A stretch of DNA of 64,000 nt from Xenorhabdus stockiae (GTDB taxonomy: Bacteria; Pseudomonadota; Gammaproteobacteria; Enterobacterales; Enterobacteriaceae). The translations under genes were made by a program, and so were the position numbers. The notes below the pieces were generated by a model. It ran no database searches. It was not told the origin of the DNA and was given only the letters and a program-made list of their open reading frames with translations. Each line of letters begins with the position of its first letter. Positions within the stretch are counted from its first letter, which is position 1. Location of the stretch: positions 79,612 through 143,611 of the forward strand of contig NZ_NJAJ01000011.1 in NCBI RefSeq assembly GCF_002632825.1, written 5' to 3'. Below are positions 1 through 9,911 of this stretch, one piece after another.

Positions 1-2006
1 GGCTGCATTCTGATTTCGAACCTGGCGGTGATCAGCCAGAAGCCATCCGTAAACTACAGGATGGGCTGGAAGATGGTCTTGCCCATCAGACATTATTGGG
101 AGTCACGGGTTCAGGTAAAACGTTTACGATTGCCAATGTCATCGCCAACATGAACCGGCCAACAATGGTTCTGGCTCCTAATAAAACACTGGCAGCTCAG
201 CTCTATAGTGAAATGAAAGAGTTTTTTCCGGAAAACGCTGTAGAGTACTTCGTTTCTTATTATGATTATTATCAACCCGAAGCCTATGTACCCAGCTCTG
301 ATACTTTTATCGAAAAAGATGCCTCTGTAAACGAACATATTGAACAGATGCGCCTCTCTGCGACCAAAGCTCTGTTGGAACGAAGAGATGTGGTTGTTGT
401 GGCTTCTGTTTCCGCTATTTATGGTCTGGGTGACCCTGATAGCTACCTGAAAATGATGCTTCATCTGACAAATGGGATGCTGATCGATCAGCGCTCTATC
501 CTGCGGCGTTTGGCTGAACTGCAATATACGCGCAATGATCAGGCATTCCAGCGGGGAACATTCCGTGTGCGTGGTGAAGTCATTGATATTTTTCCGGCTG
601 AATCTGATGAACATGCGTTACGTGTTGAACTGTTTGACGATGAAGTTGAACGGCTTTCCCTGTTTGATCCACTGACGGGGCAGGTTGAGTATAACGTTCC
701 CCGTTATACGGTTTATCCTAAAACGCACTATGTAACACCTCGTGAACGTATCCTTCAGGCGATAGAAGAGATTAAAGTTGAGTTAGCTGACAGGAGAAAA
801 GTCCTTCTGGCTTCAGATAAGTTACTGGAGGAGCAGCGCATCACTCAGAGAACACAATTTGATCTCGAAATGATGAATGAACTGGGATATTGCTCCGGGA
901 TTGAAAACTATTCCCGTTATCTGTCTGGTCGTGCGCCGGGTGAACCCCCTCCGACTTTATTTGACTATCTGCCTGCGGATGGCTTGCTGGTGGTGGATGA
1001 ATCCCATGTCACCGTTCCACAGCTTGGTGCTATGTATCGGGGAGACCGTTCCCGTAAAGAGACGCTGGTGGAATACGGCTTCCGTCTGCCATCAGCACTG
1101 GATAACCGTCCGATGCGTTTTGAAGAGTTCGAGGCGCTTGCACCACAAACCATCTATATATCAGCAACCCCCGGCAATTATGAACTGGAAAAATCCGGTA
1201 ATGAAGTGGTCGAACAGGTGGTACGCCCAACGGGTCTGATTGATCCTGAAGTTGAAGTCCGCCCGGTAGCAACTCAGGTGGATGATTTGCTGTCTGAAAT
1301 CCGTATCCGGGCGGTTAAAAATGAACGTGTACTAGTCACCACTCTGACTAAGCGTATGGCTGAGGATTTAACTGAATATCTGGAAGAACACGGAGAGCGG
1401 GTGCGCTACCTCCACTCTGATATTGATACCGTTGAGCGTGTTGAAATTATTCGTGATTTGCGTTTGGGTGAATTTGATGTGCTGGTGGGGATCAACTTGT
1501 TGCGTGAAGGCCTCGATATGCCGGAAGTCTCTTTGGTAGCCATTTTGGATGCAGATAAAGAGGGTTTCCTGCGTTCAGAGCGCTCACTGATTCAGACGAT
1601 TGGACGTGCAGCGCGTAACTTACATGGTAAAGCCATTTTGTATGGCGACAAAATTACTGCTTCTATGGAAAAAGCCATCAATGAAACAGAACGGCGCCGA
1701 GTGAAACAACAGGCATTTAACGAAGAAAACGGTATCGTGCCAAAAGGGTTGAATAAAAAAGTTGGCGATATCCTGCAACTTGGTCAGCCTAGTAATGGCA
1801 AAGGAAAAAGCAGAACCAAAAATAGAAGCAAATCTGATTTGGGGATTGATGATTTCCATAAATTATCTGCGAAGGAATTGGAAAACAAAATCCGTGAATT
1901 GGAAGAAAAAATGTATCAATATGCGCGGGATCTTGAATTTGAGCAGGCAGCTAATATGCGCGATCAGGTTCAGGCATTGAGAGCACAGTTTATCGCTAAT
2001 TCCTGA
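1..2006 (+). CDS. uvrB: Excinuclease ABC subunit B (5' end outside window)
   Basis: UvrB is the damage-verifying helicase-like subunit of the UvrABC nucleotide excision repair complex. The reading frame is open from base 3 and already matches UvrB from about its seventh residue (LHSDF, then GDQPEAI), so only the first few codons are missing. The Walker A motif GVTGSGKT is encoded from about base 99, followed by the UvrB beta-hairpin region, helicase motifs ending in QTIGRAARN near base 1600, and a C-terminal UVR domain with an [19 protein letters not shown] core. The TTG at 96 is internal, not a start. A hairpin follows the stop. Length and identity leave no serious alternative. Confidence 0.97.
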   Translation, partial: LHSDFEPGGDQPEAIRKLQDGLEDGLAHQTLLGVTGSGKTFTIANVIANMNRPTMVLAPNKTLAAQLYSEMKEFFPENAVEYFVSYYDYYQPEAYVPSSDTFIEKDASVNEHIEQMRLSATKALLERRDVVVVASVSAIYGLGDPDSYLKMMLHLTNGMLIDQRSILRRLAELQYTRNDQAFQRGTFRVRGEVIDIFPAESDEHALRVELFDDEVERLSLFDPLTGQVEYNVPRYTVYPKTHYVTPRERILQAIEEIKVELADRRKVLLASDKLLEEQRITQRTQFDLEMMNELGYCSGIENYSRYLSGRAPGEPPPTLFDYLPADGLLVVDESHVTVPQLGAMYRGDRSRKETLVEYGFRLPSALDNRPMRFEEFEALAPQTIYISATPGNYELEKSGNEVVEQVVRPTGLIDPEVEVRPVATQVDDLLSEIRIRAVKNERVLVTTLTKRMAEDLTEYLEEHGERVRYLHSDIDTVERVEIIRDLRLGEFDVLVGINLLREGLDMPEVSLVAILDADKEGFLRSERSLIQTIGRAARNLHGKAILYGDKITASMEKAINETERRRVKQQAFNEENGIVPKGLNKKVGDILQLGQPSNGKGKSRTKNRSKSDLGIDDFHKLSAKELENKIRELEEKMYQYARDLEFEQAANMRDQVQALRAQFIANS

Positions 2007-2040
2007 GATTATTATCGGTAGCTGATTAATAGTTAACTAA

Positions 2041-2070
2041 AATGGAGAGTCAAATAGAACACTCTCCATT
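2041..2070. terminator. Hairpin between convergent uvrB and yvcK
   Basis: A perfect 10-bp stem (AATGGAGAGT / ACTCTCCATT) with a 10-base loop lies between the uvrB and yvcK stops. There is no long T-run on either side, so it could act in both directions or simply stabilise the 3' ends. Confidence 0.55.
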
Positions 2071-2101
2071 AGTGAAACTGCTACAACCAATAACTGTATT
2101 A

Positions 2102-3010
2102 TTAGCCCAGTTTTTGCAGTGTATCTTCTATTGCTTGTCGTAATAGTTCACGATCATGGCGATAAGGAACATCCTGTGCCTCTAAGACCTGTTGTGTAAC
2201 AATTCGGTCATCTAACTGGCTGATATCAGTACGTGGGCCAACAATGATTGCGTTGATCATTTTGCGCCCGATTGTATTTTCTATCATCTCAAGTTTTTCT
2301 TTCAATGAAAGATCGGCCGCCGCATGGCTGAGTTCTTTCCCTAAGTTACCGATATAAATCATATTGGCATTGCTGCGTCGCAGGGACTGGGTTAAATCTT
2401 CCAGTAACAATAATGGCATTAAGCTGGTAAAGAAACTGCCCGGGCCTATCAAGATCAAATCAGCCTGTTCAACCGCTTCCAGAGCTTCTTTGGTGGCGCT
2501 GACATGGGGATAAAGCATTAACTTTTTTGGAACACAATCCAGCTGGTCGATATTCACTTCTCCATGCACTTCATAGCCCTGAGCATCCACTGCCATTAAG
2601 TCAACGGCTTGTTCGGACATAGGGATCAAATGCGCATTTACTTTCAGCAAATTTCTGAGCAGATTAATTGCCTCAAGAGGGCGGACGCTTAAATGATCTA
2701 AAGCCTTCAACATTAAGTTGCCCAGATTATGTCCGGCTAATTCACCACTACCGCCAAACCGGTATTCGAACATAGCTGAAGCAACAGTCGGCTCCGTGAT
2801 CAGCTGGTTAAGGCAGTTCCGGGTATCACCCCAGGCGATACCGCCTTCTGAGCGCCTTATTCTCCCTGTTGAACCTCCATTATCTGTTGTTGTGACAATA
2901 CCAGTCAGGCGGGCACCAAGGGAGGAGAGAGATGACATAACGCGCCCAAGTCCGTGACCACCGCCAAGGGCAACCACACGATCCAAATCGGCTAATGTTC
3001 GGTTTCGCAT
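2102..3010 (-). CDS. yvcK: YvcK/CofD-like gluconeogenesis factor family protein
   Basis: 302 residues, matching E. coli YbhK along its whole length. The N-terminus has the glycine-rich nucleotide-binding segment [12 protein letters not shown] followed by [11 protein letters not shown]; later come GHNLGNL and [10 protein letters not shown], typical of the CofD-like fold. In Bacillus, YvcK is needed for growth on gluconeogenic carbon sources and for cell shape, and binds UDP-sugars. The enterobacterial role is not settled. It sits next to moaA on the opposite strand, the same order as in E. coli (ybhK-moaA). Start ATG at 3010 gives the standard [12 protein letters not shown]-terminus. Confidence 0.93.
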   Translation of the reverse strand: MRNRTLADLDRVVALGGGHGLGRVMSSLSSLGARLTGIVTTTDNGGSTGRIRRSEGGIAWGDTRNCLNQLITEPTVASAMFEYRFGGSGELAGHNLGNLMLKALDHLSVRPLEAINLLRNLLKVNAHLIPMSEQAVDLMAVDAQGYEVHGEVNIDQLDCVPKKLMLYPHVSATKEALEAVEQADLILIGPGSFFTSLMPLLLLEDLTQSLRRSNANMIYIGNLGKELSHAAADLSLKEKLEMIENTIGRKMINAIIVGPRTDISQLDDRIVTQQVLEAQDVPYRHDRELLRQAIEDTLQKLG

Positions 3011-3185
3011 AGGGTTCCTGCTACTGAATTAAATGTGCTTGAGTAAATTTTATATAATCTACCATAAAGTGTGATGCTTTTAGCAATCACCATGATTTTA
3101 TGCGATTTTTATCAAGTATTTCAGGATATAAACAGAATGAATAAGTAACAATAGGCTGATGCTGATGGTTTTTTGTAACTCTTTG

Positions 3186-3191
3186 TATAAT
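3186..3191 (+). promoter_or_regulatory. Candidate moaA promoter -10 box
   Basis: TATAAT at 3186-3191, preceded by TTTG, matches the sigma-70 -10 consensus exactly. No good -35 is visible 16-18 bases upstream. If used, it would give a moaA leader of about 280 bases, long enough for a riboswitch. Confidence 0.35.
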
Positions 3192-3299
3192 AAAATATAT
3201 ATCGAGATTGTCGTTAGCTTTTTTCTAATTTAAGGGGTAGAATCCCACGGCAAGGTTTAGTCACGTATGTCACGATTCATATGATGATTAAATTTGAAA

Positions 3300-3465
3300 T
3301 TAACCCCTAGCCTCTGCGTCTAAGTCTTTGTTGTATAAATTTTTTATTAATTGATTCTACCGTAAATTGTTCTATCAAATTAATACCACATCGATATGAT
3401 GCTTTGGCCGTGGCTCCTGAGTCACCAGGGTGCAAGGCAGAAATGCATGCATCCCCCATGATTGG
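3300..3465 (+). promoter_or_regulatory. Structured moaA leader, candidate molybdenum cofactor (Moco) riboswitch
   Basis: Immediately upstream of moaA there is a 6-bp hairpin at 3410-3425 (GUGGCU, loop CCUG, AGUCAC, one G-U pair). A second stem pairs GGGUGC (3428-3433) with GCAUCC (about 3449-3454) and encloses a GCA-GAAA-UGC GNRA-type hairpin; the moaA ribosome binding site follows at once. In E. coli and many gammaproteobacteria the moaA leader carries the Moco RNA motif, which contains GNRA tetraloop elements. Location and structure fit, but I could not compare with the covariance model and the 5' boundary is a guess. Confidence 0.45.
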
Positions 3466-3476
3466 AAGGTGTTATA

Positions 3477-4466
3477 GTGGAACAACTTATCGATACATTT
3501 TCCCGCAAGTTTTATTACTTGAGGTTATCGGTTACTGATGTATGCAACTTTCGTTGCACATACTGCCTGCCTAACGGCTACCAGCCTGGCAGCAATCAAC
3601 TCAACAAATCATTTCTTACTTTGCCGGAGATCCATCGTGTTAGCCGCGCTTTTGCAGAATTAGGTACCGAAAAAATTCGTCTGACTGGTGGCGAGCCGAC
3701 TATGCGCCGTGATTTTTGCGACATAATCGCAGCAGTGCATGAAAACCCGCAGATTAAAAAAATTGCGGTTACGACGAATGGTTACCGGATGGAGCGCGAT
3801 GTGACCCGCTGGAAGGAAGCGGGGCTTACAGCGATTAATGTAAGTGTGGATAGTCTTGATCCTCGCCAGTTTCACGCTATTACCGGGCAGGATAAATTCT
3901 TTCAGATTATGCGTGGCATTGATGCAGCCTTTGAAACAGGTTTTAGCACAGTCAAAGTAAATGCGGTATTAATGAAAAATATCAATGATACCTGCCTGCC
4001 AGCGTTCCTTGACTGGATAAAACACCGTCCGATTCAATTGCGTTTTATTGAACTAATGGAGACGGGAGAAGGAAGTGAACACTTCCGGCACCATCATCTT
4101 TCCGGTGATGTAATACGTAGCCGCTTACTCCAACAGGGCTGGCAACTGCAACAACGAGAACGTAGTGACGGCCCGGCTCAGGTTTTCAGACATGCGGATT
4201 ATCAGGGCGAAATTGGCCTGATAATGCCGTATGAGAAGAATTTCTGCCAAAGTTGTAATCGCCTGCGTGTCTCTGCCATTGGTAATCTTCATTTATGCCT
4301 GTTTGGTGAACAGGGAATCCCATTGCGTGATTTGCTGTCTGATGACGGATCTCTCAACGATTTGAAATTACGCATACAGGGTGGGTTGAGGCATAAGCGT
4401 GAAACTCACTTTTTGCATCAGGGAGATAGTGGTATCACCCCTAATCTTTCTTTCATTGGTGGTTAA
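3477..4466 (+). CDS. moaA: GTP 3',8-cyclase (molybdenum cofactor biosynthesis protein A)
   Basis: Radical-SAM enzyme that, together with MoaC, converts GTP to cyclic pyranopterin monophosphate, the first step of molybdenum cofactor synthesis. The radical-SAM cluster motif CNFRCTYC is at about residues 23-30. A second 4Fe-4S motif (CQSCNRLR ... CLFG) is in the C-terminal third, and the protein ends in GG as expected. The start is taken as GTG 3477, because GGAAGG lies 7 bases upstream and the N-terminus then matches MoaA; a TTG at 3462 is in frame but would precede the ribosome binding site. First gene of moaACDE. 329 residues, normal length. Confidence 0.95.
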   Translation: MEQLIDTFSRKFYYLRLSVTDVCNFRCTYCLPNGYQPGSNQLNKSFLTLPEIHRVSRAFAELGTEKIRLTGGEPTMRRDFCDIIAAVHENPQIKKIAVTTNGYRMERDVTRWKEAGLTAINVSVDSLDPRQFHAITGQDKFFQIMRGIDAAFETGFSTVKVNAVLMKNINDTCLPAFLDWIKHRPIQLRFIELMETGEGSEHFRHHHLSGDVIRSRLLQQGWQLQQRERSDGPAQVFRHADYQGEIGLIMPYEKNFCQSCNRLRVSAIGNLHLCLFGEQGIPLRDLLSDDGSLNDLKLRIQGGLRHKRETHFLHQGDSGITPNLSFIGG

Positions 4467-4499
4467 TTTAACGGCTCAATTTATTTTTCAGGAGCGAGA

Positions 4500-4979
4500 A
4501 TGTCTCAACTGACTCATATCAATACATCCGGCGAAGCTCATATGGTGGATATTTCTGCCAAAACAGAAACAGTACGCGAGGCCAGAGCTGAAGCCTTTAT
4601 CGAAATGCAGGCTGAAACACTGGCTATGATTGTTTCCGGTGATCATCATAAAGGGGATGTTTTTGCAACCGCGCGTATTGCCGGCATTCAGGCAGCAAAA
4701 CGGACATGGGAACTAATTCCACTGTGTCATCCTTTGTTACTTAGTAAAGTTGAAGTTCAATTAGAAGCACAAACAGAACACAGCCGGGTTAGAATTGAAT
4801 CCTGCTGCCGTCTGACAGGGAAGACAGGGGTAGAAATGGAGGCGCTGACAGCAGCTTCCGTGGCAGCTTTGACCATTTATGATATGTGTAAAGCAGTACA
4901 AAAAGATATGGTTATCGGGCCGGTTCGTTTGCTGGAAAAAAGTGGTGGGAAATCAGGAAATTTTAAGGTGAAAAAATGA
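4500..4979 (+). CDS. moaC: Cyclic pyranopterin monophosphate synthase
   Basis: MoaC rearranges the MoaA product (3',8-cyclo-GTP) into cyclic pyranopterin monophosphate. 159 residues, with the family segments [49 protein letters not shown] and a KSGGKSG C-terminus. It starts 33 bases after moaA with an AGGAG site, and its end overlaps moaD by four bases. The gap to moaA is where E. coli carries moaB, which is absent here. Confidence 0.96.
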   Translation: MSQLTHINTSGEAHMVDISAKTETVREARAEAFIEMQAETLAMIVSGDHHKGDVFATARIAGIQAAKRTWELIPLCHPLLLSKVEVQLEAQTEHSRVRIESCCRLTGKTGVEMEALTAASVAALTIYDMCKAVQKDMVIGPVRLLEKSGGKSGNFKVKK

Positions 4980-5221
4980 TAAAAGTTCTGTTTTTCGCAC
5001 AGGTACGGGAACTGGTAGGCACAGATTCTCTTGAATTACCGAATGATTATCCAACGGTGGCGCACCTTCGCAGGTCGCTACTTGAAAAAGGTGAACGTTG
5101 GGCGTTGGCATTGGAGGATGGGAAATTGCTGGCAGCCGTGAACCAAGCGTTTGTTCACGCGGAACACCCACTGAATGATGGTGATGAAGTGGCATTTTTC
5201 CCGCCGGTCACCGGAGGCTAA
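4976..5221 (+). CDS. moaD: Molybdopterin synthase sulfur carrier subunit
   Basis: Small ubiquitin-like subunit (81 residues) ending in the GG that is adenylated by MoeB and then thiocarboxylated to donate sulfur in molybdopterin synthase. It starts inside the last codons of moaC (ATGA overlap) and is followed by moaE after two bases, indicating translational coupling. The N-terminal [13 protein letters not shown] and C-terminal FFPPVTGG match MoaD. Its activator moeB lies in this window at 32.1 kb. Confidence 0.96.
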   Translation: MIKVLFFAQVRELVGTDSLELPNDYPTVAHLRRSLLEKGERWALALEDGKLLAAVNQAFVHAEHPLNDGDEVAFFPPVTGG

Positions 5222-5223
5222 CG

Positions 5224-5682
5224 ATGGAAAAGACACGAATCAGTATCCAGAAAGCGGTGTTTAATGTCGGTGAGGAATACCAATGGCTGGCACAGTCTGA
5301 TGAAGATGGCGCGATTGTGACTTTCACGGGTAAAGTTCGTAATCACAATTTAGGTGATAATGTTCAGGCGCTGACTCTGGAACATTATCCGGGCATGACA
5401 GAAAACATGCTCCATAAAATTGTTGATGAAGCCCGCCAACGTTGGCCCTTACAGCGGATCAATATTATTCATCGTATTGGAAAACTACATCCGGGGGATG
5501 AAATTGTATTTGTTGGCGTAACGGGGGCACATCGCAGTACAGCGTTTGCTGCTGCCGAATTTCTGATGGATTATTTAAAAACGCAGGCTCCTTTCTGGAA
5601 AAAAGAATCCCTTAACACTGGGGAACGCTGGGTAGAAGCAAGAAAAAGCGATCAGGAAGCGGCAGAACGCTGGTTTACGTAG
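5224..5682 (+). CDS. moaE: Molybdopterin synthase catalytic subunit
   Basis: MoaE binds two MoaD subunits and inserts two sulfurs into cyclic pyranopterin monophosphate to form molybdopterin. 152 residues with conserved FTGKVRNHN, LEHYPGMTE, RIGKLHPGDEIVFVGV and APFWKKE (catalytic lysine region). Last gene of the moaACDE operon; a 200-bp gap separates it from ybhL, as in E. coli. Confidence 0.96.
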   Translation: MEKTRISIQKAVFNVGEEYQWLAQSDEDGAIVTFTGKVRNHNLGDNVQALTLEHYPGMTENMLHKIVDEARQRWPLQRINIIHRIGKLHPGDEIVFVGVTGAHRSTAFAAAEFLMDYLKTQAPFWKKESLNTGERWVEARKSDQEAAERWFT

Positions 5683-5885
5683 TGAGATAAGATCATAAAA
5701 AACATATTGATGAGGCCTTTTGCGAGTTATCTCTAAAAGCGGGTAGATAAATCATATATCACTAAAATTGTGATTAATTGGCAGATGGTTTTGTTCATGT
5801 TCTATGCTAATGTATAGCATTTGAAACAGATTGTTTTTTGTTAAACAGTCTTAATCCTTCAACATTGTCATAAAAGGTACTCGTC

Positions 5886-6596
5886 ATGGACCGATATCAA
5901 CGTTCCAACGGTTCGATTGTCCAGCAAGCTGGCTCAGGTATACAAACTTATATGGCACAGGTCTATGGCTGGATGACCTGTGGTCTGTTGTTAACTGCAT
6001 TTGTTGCATGGTATGTAGCAAATACACCAGAAATCTTATATGCCATCTTCAGTAACTCCATCGTTTTTTATGGTTTGATCATTGCACAACTAGCATTGGT
6101 GTTTGTGCTGTCTGGTTTGGTACATAAAATGAGTGGTGCGGTAGCTACCGGGCTATTTATGCTCTATTCCATGCTGACCGGGCTGACGATATCCAGCATT
6201 TTTGTAGTTTATACCAGCGGCTCCATTGCCAGCACCTTTGTCATCTCGGCGGCGATGTTTGGTGCGTTGAGCGTTTATGGTTACACCACCAAGCGTAGCC
6301 TGAGTGGTATGGGCAGCTTCCTGTTTATGGGGTTGATTGGTATCGTTCTGGCTTCTTTGGTCAATATCTGGCTGAAAAGCCCGGCTCTGATGTGGGCAAT
6401 CACCTATATTGGTGTGCTGGTTTTTGCCGGCCTGACAGCCTACGACACTCAGAAACTGAAAGAAATGGGTGCTGAGCTGGATGTTAATGATAAAGAGAAT
6501 ATGCGCAGATACTCTATCACTGGCGCATTAACTCTGTATCTGGACTTCATTAACCTGTTCCTGATGCTGCTGCGCATTCTGGGCGACCGTCGCTAA
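5886..6596 (+). CDS. ybhL: Bax inhibitor-1/YccA family inner membrane protein
   Basis: 236 residues with seven predicted hydrophobic segments and the BI-1 signature TAYDTQKLKEMG near residue 185, plus the YLDFINLFLMLLRILG C-terminus. It matches E. coli YbhL closely, including the YTTKRSLSGMG loop. The family forms calcium-leak or ion-channel-like proteins; the function in enterobacteria is poorly defined. Its place after moaE is the E. coli order. A strong terminator follows. Confidence 0.93.
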   Translation: MDRYQRSNGSIVQQAGSGIQTYMAQVYGWMTCGLLLTAFVAWYVANTPEILYAIFSNSIVFYGLIIAQLALVFVLSGLVHKMSGAVATGLFMLYSMLTGLTISSIFVVYTSGSIASTFVISAAMFGALSVYGYTTKRSLSGMGSFLFMGLIGIVLASLVNIWLKSPALMWAITYIGVLVFAGLTAYDTQKLKEMGAELDVNDKENMRRYSITGALTLYLDFINLFLMLLRILGDRR

Positions 6597-6631
6597 TTGC
6601 TGAAAATTCCTTCACTGTTCTGATGTGTGAC

Positions 6632-6657
6632 AGGCCCTGTTTAGCAGGGCCTTTTTG
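6632..6657 (+). terminator. Intrinsic terminator of ybhL
   Basis: AGGCCCTG / CAGGGCCT stem with a TTTAG loop, followed by a T-run: a textbook rho-independent terminator 35 bases after the ybhL stop. Confidence 0.9.
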
Positions 6658-6688
6658 CTAAAATTTCCTTTTTATCGGAGTGTTATTT

Positions 6689-7174
6689 GTGAATCAAAGT
6701 AGTGCTGCCACTATTCGTATTTCAGCAAAAGCTATCATTTTCCACAAAGAGCAGATCTTACTCGTTAGATATAAATCAGATTCAGATGAATGGTATACCT
6801 TGCCAGGTGGAGGGCAACTGTTTGGAGAAACCTTGACTCAAACCTTAATTAGAGAGTGCCTTGAAGAGACGGCATATAAGATTGAACCGTCACGGCTGGT
6901 ATTTGTTAGAGAATATATAGGCAGTAATCATGAATTTGCTGAGTTTGATAAAGAAGTCCATCAAACTGAATTGATTTTTCTTGCCTCGCTTGCTGATAAA
7001 AACCCCGATATTCATAATCGAGATATCTATGCAGACAGGGATCAAATAGGTGCTCAATGGGTCAATTTGAAGGATGTTATAAACTTGCCTTTATTTCCTG
7101 CGGTCCTACGTTCCTTGATTGTAGAAAAGCGTTTTTCTGCTGATTTTCCTATCTATTTAGGGGATGTGAATTAA
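6689..7174 (+). CDS. Nudix hydrolase family protein
   Basis: About 161 residues with an almost complete Nudix box (G-x5-E-x7-R-E-x2-E-E), seen as GGQLFGE ... RECLEETA; the glycine normally after EE-x is alanine. Nudix enzymes cleave nucleoside diphosphates linked to another group, but the substrate cannot be told from sequence. Start GTG 6689 is preferred because CGGAG ends 8 bases upstream; the GTG at 6680 overlaps that site. It replaces the ybhMNOPQ genes found after ybhL in E. coli. The AT-rich codon use differs from the neighbouring backbone genes and suggests acquisition. Confidence 0.85.
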   Translation: MNQSSAATIRISAKAIIFHKEQILLVRYKSDSDEWYTLPGGGQLFGETLTQTLIRECLEETAYKIEPSRLVFVREYIGSNHEFAEFDKEVHQTELIFLASLADKNPDIHNRDIYADRDQIGAQWVNLKDVINLPLFPAVLRSLIVEKRFSADFPIYLGDVN

Positions 7175-7505
7175 GGCTGATAAAAAGGTTGGATGAACAT
7201 ATAATCACAAAATAGTCACGGTAGCATTACCAACAATAAAATTAATTGACTTATTCATATGCCTTATACTTCACTACAGCCTTAATCTCAACCGATTAAG
7301 CAGTTATGGAAGTACATGCCTGAGCAGGTACGAAACAATATTTATTTCCGAATATAAAAAACATTCCGTGAAATCCTTCATCATTTTTTATGCCATTTTA
7401 TCCGGAAAATACAGGGGGTGGCTATCCAGCTGATAGATAATTTTTAGACTTTAATTTCTATATTTTAAAGTTAATTTAGCATATCAGATAATTAATGATT
7501 ATTAT
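7175..7505. other. 331-bp AT-rich gap
   Basis: Lies between the convergent Nudix and unknown genes. I see no ORF, repeat or strong hairpin in it. Confidence 0.6.
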
Positions 7506-8516
7506 TCAATGATCTGCAAGATGGACTTTAAGTTTTTCTTGATGGTTATCATTTCTCGGTACGATATCGAAAGTGCCATTATTACCGAATTGATCATAGA
7601 TTTTTATATACATGTCGTACCAAGTATCCTGTGATTTACCAATTGAATCGAATCCCATAAAAATGACGGTAAAACAAAGAGCATTAGCTATTTGTCTAAT
7701 TTCTATATCTATAGGATGTGTAATATTTAAATCAAACCATTTAGTATTTCCTACGGATACCGTTGTATACTCGCCTAATGACCAGAGAAAATGGGAATAG
7801 TAACGAGAATACCCAGTATCCAGATGATAAAGTTGATGAACAGAATCGAGCATACCACCAAAGTTTTCTAATTTTATGATATTCCGTTTTCCATATTTAT
7901 CTTTTTGTTTAAGCGATACATATGTATTGAATTGGTTCCAGAAGAAAGTATCATCCCATTCAGAGTGAGTTGTGATAAGGACTTCATTACTTTCTAAATC
8001 AGATAGGTGGTAATATATTTCATTGAGTGATGTTAATTGAATAAATGCATCTTTTTTTTCCTGATGAGCAGTAGTATATTCATATCTAGGTGTTTTCACT
8101 AAAACAGCTATTTTTTTAACTTGATTTATAGCTGATGGTGAGCAATATACATAAAAAATCACACTATTATCTGATTTTTTATCTGGTTTTAGAACAATAT
8201 AAGATGAACTTCCTGGTATTGCTGTAAATTCATTTGGGTCATCGGTATATGACCATGTAAAAGGATCATTTCCTGCTGCTTTATAAGTTATTTTTTCTTC
8301 AGTATGATGATCAATAAGATAAATATGTTTTAACAGTAAGCTGCTTGGGATTAAAATAGTTTTACCATAAATATCAGTTGGCTGAATCTTTATTGTTACA
8401 GATATCATATTTCTTTTATTAGCAAAAATACTGGCTGTATTACTTTTGTTTATATGGTTTATTCTTATGTTAATATCGTTTACTCCATGCCAGTGAAAAT
8501 TTTTAATATTGCCCAT
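7506..8516 (-). CDS. Unknown AT-rich protein, probably all-beta
   Basis: 336 residues, not recognised. It has no signal peptide or membrane segment. The composition (many N, I, T, Y, K and alternating hydrophobic stretches such as MISVTIKIQPTDIYGKTI near residue 37 and LCFTVIFMGFDSIG near residue 285) suggests a beta-sandwich protein, perhaps with two related halves. There is an AGGAG site upstream of ATG 8516. It is flanked by AT-rich gaps on both sides and sits where E. coli carries other genes between ybhL and ybhR, so it is probably accessory DNA. Structural-toxin or inclusion-protein roles are possible but unsupported. Confidence 0.7.
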   Translation of the reverse strand: MGNIKNFHWHGVNDINIRINHINKSNTASIFANKRNMISVTIKIQPTDIYGKTILIPSSLLLKHIYLIDHHTEEKITYKAAGNDPFTWSYTDDPNEFTAIPGSSSYIVLKPDKKSDNSVIFYVYCSPSAINQVKKIAVLVKTPRYEYTTAHQEKKDAFIQLTSLNEIYYHLSDLESNEVLITTHSEWDDTFFWNQFNTYVSLKQKDKYGKRNIIKLENFGGMLDSVHQLYHLDTGYSRYYSHFLWSLGEYTTVSVGNTKWFDLNITHPIDIEIRQIANALCFTVIFMGFDSIGKSQDTWYDMYIKIYDQFGNNGTFDIVPRNDNHQEKLKVHLADH

Positions 8517-8792
8517 AAATATCTCCTTTAATTTATTCTTTTAAATACTGTATTTTGTTCTTATACAGAATGATTATTTTTTCTGGAACAGATTTCAGTA
8601 ATAAGTGTAAGTTATATTTATATTTTTCAATGTGATGTTTTTTATTATAAATAAAAATATGTAGATATGGGATATATCTTAATTATTATAAAAGCCTATA
8701 TGGTTAAATATTGCGAAGAAAAATACGAAACCTATCAGTACTAAGTATAGGCGAAAAATTACATGTATCAACCCATAGTATGAACAATAACA

Positions 8793-9899
8793 TCACGCAA
8801 TTTTGCTCCGGAATAACCGATAAGCAATTCCACTTGTTGTCACAATAATCACCAGTAAAGGCCATAGACTGTGCCAGATCACCGAAAAATTAGCACCTTT
8901 CAAATAAATCTGTTTAGTGATGTCAGTAAAGTGCCGGATTGGGTTTATCCATGTTATATCCTGTAACCAGATGGGCATGTTCTCAACGGGAGATATATAT
9001 CCAGAAAGCAGGATGGCAGGCATCATAAATACAAACACGCCGATAAATGCCTGTTGTTGTGTTGAACAAATAGCGGAGATGAGTAAGCCAAACCCGACCA
9101 GCGATAGCCCGTAAATCAGGATACAGCCGTAAAATAGCAGTAGTGAGCCTGAAAAAGGAATTTGGTAACACAATGTTCCAATCAGCAAAACGATACTTGC
9201 CTGCACTGTTGCTACCACTAACGCCGGAATAGCTTTACCAATGAAAATTTGCCATGTGGTAAGAGGGGAAACGAGCAATTGATCTAATGTTCCCTGTTCT
9301 CGCTCACGGGCAACGGAAAGTGCGGTAACGATCAGGACGCCAATGGTTGTTATCATGGCAACCAGAGACGGAACCACGAACCATTTATAATCCAGATTGG
9401 TGTTATACCAGTTGCGAATAATTAGTTCGCTGTTATTTATCCCCGGCATATTGCCCTGTAACTCTTTCTGATAGTTCATCACAATCTGTTGAAGATAGTT
9501 GGCAGCAATTTGCGCGCTGTTTGAGTTACGTCCATCAAGCAGAACCTGAATGGAAGTAGGGGAATGGCTGGCAATATGAGCACTGAAATTTTGTGGAAAA
9601 CGGACTAATAGCAAGGCATCACGATTATCCAGTGTCGGTCGAATCTCCTGAGAGCTGTTCAGCATAATCAGATCAGGAAAGGCTTTAGATTTCGCCAGCC
9701 GTTGGGTCAGTTCGATGGATGCCTGTCCTTTATCTTCGTCATAAATTGCGATAGTGGCATTTTTAACTTCCAGAGTTGCAGCCCACGGAAACAGTATCAT
9801 CTGAAAAATAACGGGCAGGATCAGCGTTGCCCGTGTCTGAGGATCTCGCAGAAGAGACTGTAATTCTTTCATGACGAGTGTATATAGGCGATGAAACAT
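8793..9899 (-). CDS. ybhR: ABC-2 type efflux permease YbhR
   Basis: 368 residues, the E. coli length. N-terminal membrane anchor ([12 protein letters not shown]), a periplasmic domain of about 150 residues, then five membrane segments with the ABC2 signature [16 protein letters not shown] near residue 200. One of two permeases of the YbhFSR exporter, linked in E. coli to drug and cation efflux. Last gene of cecR-ybhGFSR; its start lies 12 bases from the ybhS stop. Confidence 0.93.
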   Translation of the reverse strand: MFHRLYTLVMKELQSLLRDPQTRATLILPVIFQMILFPWAATLEVKNATIAIYDEDKGQASIELTQRLAKSKAFPDLIMLNSSQEIRPTLDNRDALLLVRFPQNFSAHIASHSPTSIQVLLDGRNSNSAQIAANYLQQIVMNYQKELQGNMPGINNSELIIRNWYNTNLDYKWFVVPSLVAMITTIGVLIVTALSVAREREQGTLDQLLVSPLTTWQIFIGKAIPALVVATVQASIVLLIGTLCYQIPFSGSLLLFYGCILIYGLSLVGFGLLISAICSTQQQAFIGVFVFMMPAILLSGYISPVENMPIWLQDITWINPIRHFTDITKQIYLKGANFSVIWHSLWPLLVIIVTTSGIAYRLFRSKIA

Positions 9900-9911
9900 G
9901 TTCTTTCCTTT

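Larger units (their letters stand above)
3011..3476. other. 466-bp region between divergent yvcK and moaA
   Basis: No credible ORF. It holds a near-consensus -10 box and, nearer moaA, a strongly structured leader (separate entries). A GGGG/CCCC pairing between about 3232-3238 and 3301-3306 is also possible but weak. Confidence 0.7.

Noticed and set aside
96..98. TTG at 96 as the start of uvrB
   Set aside because: The frame is open to base 3 and matches the UvrB N-terminus before this codon, so it is internal.
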